From: Magicicada septendecula
Taxonomy: Eukaryota; Arthropoda; Insecta; Hemiptera; Cicadidae
Direction of reading: 5' to 3'
DNA: 64,000 nt
NCBI GenBank assembly: GCA_034769895.1
Contig: CM068374.1
Span: 357,031,802 to 357,095,801 of the forward strand
Shown here piece by piece: positions 45,421 through 56,274 of this stretch; the first letter of the stretch is position 1, and each line of letters begins with the position of its first letter. Both the position numbers and the translations under genes were made by a program. The notes beneath the pieces were generated by a model, which did no database searches, was not told where the DNA came from, and worked only from the letters and a program-made list of their open reading frames with translations.

Positions 45421-48400
45421 TAAAACCCCTAAGAGGACCGGTGAGGAACTGGTGCCAACAACCCCCTTTTGTTCTTATACTTCATGGGTAAACGACCCCC
45501 CTGGCTCGGCGACCATGGACGCATCTGAACAAGATCACTGGACTTCCCTGTAAGAGATCCCAACACCGAAAAATCGAACAGACACGTACCACGGCGCACC
45601 TCGCCTTCTATCATACTACCCCAAAAAATCCTCAATCCCTGGCTTAGATCATGCCAAAACCTCAGCCGATATGTTTCCCCTGATATGCAAGCTGGGCTGC
45701 CTTAAGCAGATACTGGGCTCACCCACACTCACATTACATACTGAAAATTGAAAAATTCTTTAAAAATTTATTTAAATTACAACTCATTGGTTGTTTTCAT
45801 TTAAAATCAAATCACAAATTTGTATTTATTTTGAATTATTCTCTTCATTGGTTTTTGTTTTTTATTTTAAAATAAATTGGTTTAAACATTTTTACAATTA
45901 AGAACATCCTTAACCTAACGTGTGATTACACCTAGAGTCTAACAATACAATTCAATAAAATAAATCAATAATAATAAACATGGTTAGTACACAAACAATC
46001 AAATAATCAAAGTTTAAACTTATCCATTATCTGGCAGGCGCAAAATCAAGAAAAATTTTTTGTTTTTCAAAGAAAATTTTAAATTCAAAATTTCAAAAAA
46101 AAATCTTAAATTCCAAAAAATTTAACTTTCTTAAAATATTTTCCTTTTCATACGGAAATTGTTTAAAATTTGTTTAAATTGACCAAAAACCAAAGTTGCA
46201 TTGACTTCTATACTAAACATGCTGAGTATGTATATGACCTCGCTATCAGCTGATCAAAACTAGGTCAAGTTCAAAAAACCTTGACCTACAGACGTTATGT
46301 ACAAGTTCCATCTGAAAATACATTAAGCTTCTGTAAAATTCTGTCTTGAAACATAAAACATAATAAAACAAAACATTTAAAACTAACAAAACATTATTAT
46401 AAATAATAATCAAATTGACATTTAAATTATTCAAAATAAACACTTTCTAATTTTACGTTTCCAAATTCCATCAAAATTTGTCACTGGCTTCAACTCAAAA
46501 AATTTTATATTTTCTTATTACAAATATCTTTCTTTATTTGACAGTCTTATTCTCCATTACTTTGGGTGATTTAAATACTTATAACAATTTAATTTACTAC
46601 TTGATCTGTATACATATATAATCTTTCTCCCTCTGACTCTAATACTCATCAACTTTAACTATCAGGACACCCATCTCTATCAAAATATCTATCAAAACAC
46701 TCTCTAACCCCAACTTATCATTAAACTCAATTCGCCACCTTCTCTCTATATATATAAAAAAAATACTCTCTAACCCTTTGTACTTAGGATACGTGTTTCC
46801 CCCCCCCAACTCATTTCCCATTATGTTGGTTCCTGGATTCTACCTAAGGCAACCCCTTCCTACTAAATCGGTCTTTCCCCGTCCCAACCATTATGTTGTT
46901 GCGGACTCCCACATTACACTACCCCCTATTACAAAATTGCCATCCCCAATAATCTCAATCTCATTACCTCACTTCAATTACAACAAAATAACATCATTAA
47001 TTATAAACATCAATATATCCCTCAATACTCTACCTATATTCTCCACAACTACTGTGTCAACATCAATACTTCTCAAAACTCTATAACATACATTAACTCA
47101 AAACAACATTACATTAACTCAAAACAATATTTTTCTCTCTACTACCCCTTTAACTTTGACTTGGACTGATCTATATGTCCCACAAAATACTCATCACCCA
47201 ACATCTTTTATTATTTCTGACAATTCGTTTTAACATACTCAACCTTATTAACTTACTTTTCTCATTATTTTCAATAGCATCTGTAATGCACTGAAACATT
47301 GCAATTGAACATTAATTACCTGGAACATTTACAACCAATATGACAGTGACATTTTATTGCTGATCAGCTGACATTCCCTAACACAATGAAAACACATCTC
47401 GAAATTGAGCTAATTACATGAAATATATATTTATCAATCCTTACTTCTAACCTCCTTGTTTCCCCTTTTTTCTGATTCTGATAATTTATGTTACCCGCCT
47501 GCCAGTCGGTTTAGTTATTTGCTTAGTTTCAAAATACACAAATTATAGAAAACATACTTTCTATCAACTCTTATATCTAATCTACTACAATACAATATTA
47601 CATTTAAAACATAGAATGAACACCTTATACTGAATGTATGAGCATTTAATTATTTGAGCGGAATATAAAAGTTTTTATTAGATCAAAATTGGAGTTAGAA
47701 ATTTTTATGATATAAAATTTTAATTCGTGGCTCATCTGGGCCACCTCCCATCCACACACAAAAATTTCCAAATTTATTGTTAATAATTATTATATATCAT
47801 CTTTCAGTTATTATTAAATTTTTAATTATCATTTTTATTTAACACAAATATTTCAAATCATCCCATTATTGAATTAAAAAATTCTTTCATCTGAGTCACA
47901 CCTGTAAACATTTTTTATTATACTTGATTTGTACTATAAAATTTTTATACTTACAGTCCATTTAAATTGACATACACAACATATCTACCCCCTACACCCC
48001 AATACTTTCACCTCACCTCTGAAACATTTAACACAAATGTTAGTTTAAATCAAACAATTTATCATTTAATTACCAAATTCACAAATCTCGTAAAATAATT
48101 TAAATTCATTAGAAAAGTTAATTAATTAACATTTAAATAATCAATCAAAATATTTAAAACATATCAAATTGTTGTAATTAAATTAAAATACCAATTATTG
48201 AAAATACAAACTACATAGCTACCAAGCAATTACAATTAGTCAGTTACTGTTTTCAAAATTAATTCTGATATTTATTAAATTGCAAAATATTAATATTGTT
48301 ATTGTTACAACAATTACCTGCCTACTTGTTTACTTGACATTCTACAATACACATAAATGAACACACTACAATTATTTACAAACTTTTGTTATTAACTGTT

Positions 48401-48487
48401 CCGTTTTTTTCGCACTTCATTGTCCAAATCTGCCGGGTCAAAACCATAAAACAAAATGTTTATAACTGTCCTTTGTTGTTTTATAGC
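45421..48487 (-). other. element C non-coding interior
   Basis: Low-complexity AT-rich DNA. It shares blocks with element D near 45530-45570 (ACTGGACTTCC, GAGATCCCAACACC) and near 46785-46920 (TTGGTTCCTG, GTCCCAAC, GTTGCGGACTC). No domain-bearing frame. Confidence 0.5.
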
Positions 48488-49700
48488 CTACCCTCCATCG
48501 TCCCAGATTAATCTTAGTTTTATATAACACTGTTCATTTTCATTAACACACAAATTACTGTCTTGTATGTTGTAACCATAAAAACTAAATTCATTCATTT
48601 CACCAAAATAATCATAAAACAAGTCTACGTTAAGTACATCTGTTAAGTCTCCATCAGTAATTATATTCATTATCGGGTTATTTACTTTTCTCTTATCCAT
48701 CAAATCATTATTGTTTAAATATACTTCTAACCTTTCTTTCCATTCATCATAATTTCTATTCAAATTATACACTTCTGTTTCTCTCTCAACACACCATTCT
48801 CTATTTAAATCTTTCTCATCACAATACCATATCACACTCTCAAAATTACTCCAGACAGAGGGTACAAAATTACACAACAAAAATAAACACTTCAAATCTG
48901 CTATCAACACGGGACTCTTGCCCTTCTTAAACAATACTTGTGAACACATTGGTTCAAAAAAAAATAAAGGGAAAATTTACCCTCTACCCCCATTCTACCA
49001 CTATACTATTTTTCCCCTCTCTCTCTAACTCATAAGCATACATTAACATTTCATTATCACTACATTCTGCAATTTCATCAGTACTCTCACTATTTATTTT
49101 CACCGTATCACTTTCTGATACTAACTCTTCAAATATACTACTATCAATATTACATTCCTTATTTTCGACATTATCATTATCATTTATTAACTCTTTGTCA
49201 TTATAATTTTCATTCGTATTGTTTTTATTTGGATTCATTACAACTGCTCCCATTCTCTCCACACTCTGTTCTAATTTACTCAAACTAGTTTTTATTGTTT
49301 CATTATTCTTTTCAAAACATTTATGCATTTCTTGGATCTCATTTTTTAACTCATCAATTTTATTATTTTGTACTTCTAATTTGGTGTCAAAAACATTGCT
49401 TAATTTTATTTGTTCATCTAATTTCTCATTGAAACTACTTTTAAATTCTTGCATTTCGTTTTTCTGTTCATCAAATTTGCTATCAAATTTATTCAACAAT
49501 AACTGCATCATAGTCATCATATCACTACTACTTTCTCTCTTAACTAAGGTCGGCGTTGACTGACTCGTCACACCTTCCATTATTTTCGATTCGGTCAACT
49601 GACTCTCTAAATTACTGTCATTCGTTTGAACTCCCGAATCGCTACTTAACTGACTTTCTATCTGGCTGTCAGTGAAGCTGACTTCGTTATTATCTGCCAT
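48488..49700 (-). pseudogene. C/D-family protein (copy C), one stop and one frameshift
   Basis: The first frame (49700-48984, 238 codons, ATG start MADNNEVSFTDSQ) is a Ser/Glu-rich head followed by a coiled coil (KFDEQKNEMQEFKSSFNEKL and repeats of that pattern). The second frame (48949-48488, 153 codons) holds the part shared with element D: WYCDEKDLNREWCVERE, NRNYDEWKERL and the ending YIKLRLIWDDGG. The two are out of frame by one, with a T/A homopolymer between them (about 48955-48975). The coiled-coil head recalls the Gag N-terminus of elements A and B, so it may act as a structural protein. Function not known. Confidence 0.65.
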
Positions 49701-49883
49701 TTTTTATAACTGATATTTAGAATATTTTAATTAATCTAATTTTTTGTAATGTATTTTCTATCTCATATTAACTTTGCGTAAATGACGCATTTTTATTTTA
49801 CTACGCTAACCCTAAAACACACGTTTGCCTCTTTGTAGGTGCGGAATTTAATTTATTAAATTTGTTCCTGTCACAGGCGCCAT

Positions 49884-49921
49884 TGTTACGTTCAATTAGG
49901 TCCCTGTATCGGGTGCAAAAT
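49884..49921 (-). repeat. extra LTR-end plus primer-site unit in element C
   Basis: On the plus strand TGTTACGTTCAATTAGG is followed by a tRNA-Lys-like sequence (TCCCTGTATCGGGTGCAAAA) and then by the true LTR start TGTTATGTTCAATTACCC. A second primer-like site, minus-strand TGGCGCCTGTGACAGGAAC (49864-49882), lies just outside. The left LTR lacks this unit. Confidence 0.65.
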
Positions 49922-51091
49922 TGTTATGTTCAATTACCCTTTAAATATATAAAATACAAAATTACCAATTATCACACCTACCTGCAAAGGTTCTTTTGGG
50001 TCCAGAAATCCGATCGCACGTACCTCAGACGCAAACATGTGTTTCATAGGTTAGTGAAATGACTTACTCTACACATTTTATGAAGAGAATTATTTAAGCT
50101 TTATTCATTGAATATACTTTGTTCAAATTATTCATTACTCATTTCTGTCTGTCTACAAAACCTGTTATCTTTTAGTGTACTTTTAAACTGGAATACAGCT
50201 TCCTAGTAATCGGTAATGTTTCAGTATTTACTTACATGCTATAGCTTACCTTGTCCATCACACAAACACACAAACACAAACAGCCCAGCCTGCAATTTAC
50301 ATTCTCCCAGACACACAGAAAATTATAAAGCTCTTAACATTTTTTGGAATATCCCCCCCGCCGGCAACGTGGTTTTCGGTTGATCATTATCACTCTTTTA
50401 AAATTTACTGTTAGTGTCCAAAAAATCGATACATGTGTTCTCCACTTTTTATTAGACCGCGGTCACCTGGGTTTCACTGTTATTTCACTGTTATATAAAA
50501 AAAAACTGATAAAATTTAGTAGAGCGCACATGGCGCTGTGTCGGCCGACACAATCAACGACGGACTGGGCAAGCGTCTCTTGCAAGCGGGAGGAAGTTGA
50601 TTTTCACCGCCAACGGATTTCGTCGATGCTCATAGTTGAGTTGTTGCAGTTGATCGACGCTGTTCATGCTACATAGTGGTTTTTCCTATAGTGTACGCCG
50701 ACGATATTTAGTCGCTTCCGTTTTGATGTCACTAAAGAGGCGGTCCTTAATTTGCATATCCTTCAGCTCGGATTGTAAGTCTCACAAAAAACTTCGTTTC
50801 TGTGCCATTTTCGACAGCGTCGGTTGCTCGACTACGCGTCCCACCCGCGCGTATACCTGCGTCATGCGTACAGGCGCATGACCACATTCAACAAAGTTCT
50901 TGGAAGTCGAGGGTGGCTACATACCTCAACTGATTACACAATGCGATATTGCGTTGCTGCCTTGGTTATAAACTGTTCTCTTTGCCACGTGTTCTGGTTT
51001 GTTGGAATAAAATTTACACAATACCTTTGTCAATCCCCAAAAAATGAAATAAATTTAAAAATAAAAATACCCACGAATTTGGACCGTTACA
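49922..51091 (-). repeat. element C right (5') LTR
   Basis: 1,170 bp, ending GGACCGTTACA before the TAAG duplication. Confidence 0.9.
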
Positions 51092-51138
51092 TAAGTCAGA
51101 TTGTATCTGCTCTTACCATTTACGGGTAAACCGTATTT

Positions 51139-52263
51139 GTCCTTGAATAATTTTTTAAATTCACTAAAATTATTTATATCTGGTCTCACCGCCGCCCACC
51201 AATTGTCGTGGACTTCTTTGAACATGTCGTCAATCATGCTCTTGATTATTGTCCACCGTGTCTCTCTGGTTCGGGCTAAGTTCTCCTCTACTCGTTCTAT
51301 AAACTCAATTGGGTTGCGTTTATAATTTTTAAAGTTTATCGTCTGTCTATTTTCTCTACATGATATATGTGAGCTCATGATTGGTCGATCCTTCAATGCA
51401 TTGATCTCTTCCTGTAGGCGTAGTTCTCTTGCCCTAAATTCAGCTATTTTCCCTTCTTGGGCGGTTGTGGTGTCCTTCACTTCACTCACTGATGCATCCA
51501 ATCTGCTATAGTTCTCTTCTACTCTGGTCTGTATTTGTTCTAATTTGTTGTTGGTCTCTTTTTGGAGTCCTTCAACCCTCCTCTTACCTTCGCCGTCAAT
51601 TTCATTCACCTTGATAAAAATTTCTTCTCGGACTTGCATCACTCCTTCGCTGGTTTTCTCTATCTTCTCTTCCGTTTCCATTACAGTTTGTTTCAGTTCT
51701 TCTCGGTACTCCGTCAACTGTTGCTGTAATGTATCCTGGTTGTATTCAATTTTGTCATTCAGCGTTTCAATGTCCTCTTTCATGAGTCTCAGGGTTTCGC
51801 TGGTTTTTTCATTACTCTTCTCTATTTTTTCTCTGATCAGTTTATTCTCCTCCTTCATTTTCTGTGTCAGGGTTTCATTTAATGATTCAAACTTCTTGTC
51901 CAATTTTTCATCTATTTTCTCCTCCTGCTTCTTAAAATTGTTATCAATTGACTCAAATTTCTTGTCTAGTTTTTCCTCCATCTTCTCATTATTTTGTTGT
52001 AATATTCTTTCATTGTCCTCTTTTATTGTTTTACTGAAATTGCCCATTAGCCTTACCATGTCCTGTAAGGTCAATTTCTCTGGTGGTGCGGGTTTATCGG
52101 TCTCCATAGGGGTTAATAATTCTTCTACATCTTCCACCGAAGTTATTTCCTTTTCTTCCATTCTGGCACCTTTCTCGATCTCCTTTTCTAATCTCCTTGC
52201 TTCCTCTTCTGCCTCCTTTTCGCGTAGCTTGGCCTGTCTTGTGCTGATTTTTGCCGGTTCCAT
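51139..52263 (-). pseudogene. element B1 gag, C-terminally truncated
   Basis: About 375 codons equal to the N-terminal part of the intact gag at 59670-61595: acidic coiled coil, then the start of the capsid domain (RNPIEFIERVEENL, DNWWAAVR, SEFKKLFKDKY). The frame then runs into LTR-derived sequence and stops in element C. No pol copy is left in B1. Confidence 0.88.
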
Positions 52264-52320
52264 TTCTGTAGTCGCCGCTAGAATCTGTAAAGTTTAAAGG
52301 TATGTTTCCTTAACTATTCT

Positions 52321-52342
52321 AGCCCTACTAGTTGGCGCGCCA
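52321..52342 (-). other. element B1 primer binding site, tRNA-Lys-like
   Basis: Minus-strand TGGCGCGCCAACTAGTAGGG, three bases after the 5' LTR end. The same site is at 61653-61674. Confidence 0.65.
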
Positions 52343-52345
52343 CTT

Positions 52346-54668
52346 TGTAACTGTATCTTTATGTGGGTTGTAAAAATTAATAATTAGTGTTATTTGTATG
52401 TAGTAAGTCAAATTGTATCTACTCTTACCATTTACAGGTAAACCGTATTTCTCTCCGTTCGATTCAAATGTTGCCGCCTCGCCACCTGATTGGCGCACGC
52501 CTTTCTGCAGTGTCGACTTGGCTAACGTTTTGCTTTGACGCTTTCACTTCAATAAACTCTTAGTTATTATTGTAAATTAATTGAATCAAACATACAGTGT
52601 TGCAGAGTGAGAACATTTATTGACACTTTAGAAGATTTCAATTACCTTATGATACATCAAATTTATATTTTTTGCACCGGCTATTACACTTGTTCGGTTG
52701 GTACTTGCTCATTTACAGTGTTTGTACACAAAACCGTCTCGTCGGTTAACGTTAGTTTACGATTAAAATGTTTTTTCTCAGGGGTGTTAATAAGTCCTTT
52801 CGGCTACAGAAATATTTACTTACGGCTAAGGCACACAAATTTATAACAATCCTTAATACTAGTTACACAAAAAATTAATATCTTAACCTATTCAAGTAAG
52901 TAATTACCAATGAAACTTAGTAAAATTTTAGGTTAAGATTCGTCCATTAGAAAGGTTTGTTAATTATTTATTATATTTTGCTTTTAATAATTATTAACTG
53001 GTTAAAGTTTAAATAGTGATTTTACCGATGAATTTAGTTCTAAATCGGAATAGTGATCAGTGAAGTGAAATAGTTATTTATTAATTTTGACCAAAAAATT
53101 TTGAATTCGATAATGGGATTATGTTTATACTCATCGATTTTCCGCTGAAGATCCTGCGATGTCGTCTTCTTCTTCCGGATAACTCCTGAGATGTCGTCTT
53201 CTTCTATTCTTCAGAAGTTTATTTCTCTCGTCCCGACGGTTTTCCTCGCAGACTCCGGCCTCGCACTCCTTCTGTGATCGTCCGTCTTCTTCTATTGATC
53301 TATGTCCCGATGATCTTCCTTCGGGATCCGTCGTCTCTTCTTCGCTGTGTCTTCCCGGCTTCCTCGGATAATTATGGTTCGTTGATAATTTTTATTAAAC
53401 AAAATTTTATTCATGATTCCCTGGGCTGTTGTTATTATCTTCTTTTGGTTTAAATTAAGTTAAAATTCACTTTAGTAATAAAATTTTAGTGTGAGAGCTA
53501 CTCGATCCACTCTCGGCGTCGGTCAATAATACAGTAACGAAAATCTAACGGTTTTTTTGGCAATAAATTTCTGGTTGCTATGGTTACCTAATAAATTATG
53601 CTAATTCTCATTGGTCATTAACTTAAGTCATTGTTATGTTTTAATGTCTTTTTTAGTCTAATTTTACCAAAATATCTTCAAATGAAGATTTCTATCTTAT
53701 ATTAATAGCTAGAGTTATTACATGAGTACCATTCTTCATAATTTTTCATAAGGGTCATTTTGACATCCCTCATGCCCACTTTTGAATAGCTAATTACATT
53801 TTTATTATTTTTCATATTTATTTTTTACATATATTTTATTCAAAATTGGTTGTTATTCATATATTTTGGTATTAGGAATACTCACTTAATTTGTTTAACC
53901 ATTTGGTATACTCTGCTTCAATTTTGGACTATTATTTGTTCTCAAATCTACTAAATTTTTATTTAACAGTTAGGCCTAGAGCCTAGATTTTATTCTACTC
54001 CCATCTAACATTTCTTAATAACATATTACCTTTGTATTTGGTAATTCTAATACAATTTTATAAACAAAACAAGCAATAAACATCAGTGTTCCTAACTCCA
54101 CCTCTTATTATAAAAATATTCCTTGCCAGGTTCAAGCCTGAAATTAAACTTCTAACTAGTTTTCTGTTTTTTACTATTATCTTGCTTATCTTATAATTTA
54201 CTACATTCTATGGTTTTTTGAACAATAACAAAACTCTTATAATACTACTGTTAAACTGTACCTTACACGATATGTCTTACTTACTAATCCCTTCACTTAA
54301 ATACAGTGTCTGTCCTTCTTATTTGACTATTCATTCTAATAACTTAATTTTTACCTTATTTTATAATTCTTACTTCCTATTACCTAAATTCATAATAGCA
54401 CAATCAGTTTAATCTTACTTGCTAATATAAAGTTTGTCAAAGATTGTTTAGCTATTTTATTATAGTCTGCTTATAAAATACTTTATTCTGCACACCCACT
54501 GCACTTTTCCCTTCTTGGAAGGTTTCTTTATTTATTATCACTATCACTTTTTTTCATTACATGCTATACCTAGCATTTCACCACTTATTTATTTTTATAC
54601 ACATTTTTAATTCACTCACTTATTTATTCACACAGTTTGTCTGATTATTTTGATATCACTGTGTGATT
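52346..54668 (-). repeat. element B middle LTR, shared by B1 and B2 (minimum extent)
   Basis: Starts TGTAACTG and matches 61678-64000 with fewer than about ten visible differences over 2.3 kb. The match is cut off only by the window edge, so the LTR is longer than shown. A TGTAAGC start on the minus strand at 56233 would give an LTR of about 3.9 kb, but no clear polypurine tract supports it. It serves as the 5' LTR of B1 and the 3' LTR of B2. Confidence 0.8.
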
Positions 54669-56274
54669 ATGGGTCATGAATAACTAGTTTACTTTCAAAT
54701 CACTCTGATCACTTTTGGTTATTACTTAATTATTGCTTTTGTTTGGCTCAAAGCATCTTTTATTGGCTTTGACTATTATTATCACTATTAATTTGGGTAT
54801 GGTTAGTTTCTAACTCCCTACCTTATATTATAAGTACATTCCTTTATCAATAAAATATACATGACATTATTATTTTCCATTAACATTATTACCCTAGGTA
54901 AATCTCATCTACACTACAATTATATCAGTTCATTATTTAAATTACAATATAATGGTCATTACTTGGGATTTACCATGTTCATTCTGGATGTCTTGATTAC
55001 ACTTAGGTCTCAACTGCTTCTTCCTTGTTTCGTGGTTCCTTTGGTATTTATCCGATCTATTGTGTCAGGTCATTGTCAGTTTAACAGTCATTTGTCATTT
55101 GGGTTACTGGGTTATTGATCGCTGAGTTTATAAGTTTTTGCCTCTTATTCTTATCTTCAGCTTTTTATTTTTATAGTTAAATATCACTGGATCTTCACTA
55201 CATTATGTCATGTTACATAATGCATCGCCACCAAAATTGATTATTTCGAAACAAATTTATTATATTTTTTCTGAAATCATCAATATAGTTCATTTTATCA
55301 AGTTGTTATTATTCAGGAATTCATCAATCGCTACTTCTTCTGTATTCATTCTTTATTAAGTCACGGTTCATAATATGATATTTGGTATTATTTTCTTTCT
55401 TTATTATTCCCTTTTATGTTCTATTTCCCTAAAATTTTTCTTCTCTCTCCTTCATATAAATTGGTACTAGCCAGAGGGCACGTGTGGCTCTATTACTCTG
55501 CTATCCATTTATACACATTTTGAGTTCAGAGGCCTTGCCTATCTGCTCAATAACATAAATAATTGTTGGACGTATCTCAACATAAAATCATCACATAATA
55601 ATATTCATAATAATTATAATAATAGTCGTTCATTTCCGACTCACATAATATTAATACAATAAAACACTTTTGGGATTAATTATTCTCTCTTTTATACATC
55701 TCATGACTTTTTCATCTCAGTAACTTATTTGGATTCCTTCGTTTAAGCTTATGGCGATATTTAATAGGCATTTTGCATTGTTTCATTAGCTTATTTTATA
55801 TGGTAGTGATTTTATTTGTCATCATTTTAATGCTCATTGATATTTAAAATTAACATTGTTGCTGGTTTCTGGCTCACTTATATTTTCCGTTAATTGTTCA
55901 GTTAATATGTCAGACTTATTTTTTATTTGATTGTCTTGTCTTTTCTTTTGTGAAACATTAATTTTTATTATTCCCTTTTGTGATAGGGTTAGTTAATGAT
56001 GTTATGTAGCGTCTTCATTATTTGTGTAACATTTTATTATTTTATCTCAATTTTTATGATATTTCATTATACATATTTTTTCAAAATTACATGGGTTTAC
56101 ACATTTTGTTTCACACTTGGTCGTAAGTTTGGCCTTACTTTGTTTTGAATTTAGCTTATCTTTCTTCTAAATTCCCTTTCATTCGTAATAATAATAGTTC
56201 CAATCAAATACTTATTGTAAGTTGTGCTTACATTTATTTTTGAATTTTGATAATTGTTATCTTCAAAATTCTCT
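54669..56274 (-). other. rest of the B middle LTR and/or B2 3' region
   Basis: AT-rich, with no open frame of note and no env-like gene. A pyrimidine tract (TTTTTCTTCTCTCTCCTTC near 55434) is a possible polypurine tract on the minus strand, but no CA-ended LTR border adjoins it. Confidence 0.5.

Larger units (their letters stand above)
44200..51091 (-). mobile_element. element C: non-autonomous LTR retrotransposon nested in B1
   Basis: 6.9 kb with LTRs 44200-45369 and 49922-51091 (both 1,170 bp, TG...CA), flanked by TAAG at 44196-44199 and 51092-51095. Removing it restores the uninterrupted LTR sequence of element B, which proves both borders. The minus-strand interior carries two frames of a broken protein related to that of element D, then about 2.4 kb of non-coding DNA, a hairpin and a G-rich polypurine tract. 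No pol motif is present. Confidence 0.9.
51092..52345 (-). mobile_element. element B1 remainder: LTR stub, truncated gag, leader, primer site
   Basis: After element C the B LTR continues for 47 bp (51092-51138). It is then fused directly to the middle of gag, skipping the rest of the LTR, all of pol and the end of gag. The fusion point reads GTATTTGTCC, combining LTR GTATTT with gag CTTGTCC. The rest (gag N-terminus, leader and primer site) is co-linear with 60469-61677 at about 1% difference. Confidence 0.85.

Noticed and set aside
44622..45553. Plus-strand open frames in element C LTR, repeated at 50344-51129
   Set aside because: They lie in both LTRs, are antisense to the element, overlap each other and show no domain.
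51545..52297. 250-codon plus-strand frame, repeated at 60877-61629
   Set aside because: It is the exact antisense of the gag coiled coil. The Ser/Phe/Leu-rich product is a shadow of Glu/Lys codons.
54669..56274. Search for an env gene after pol of element B (and 18338-18758 for A)
   Set aside because: No frame with signal peptide or membrane segments exists, so neither is treated as an errantivirus-like element.
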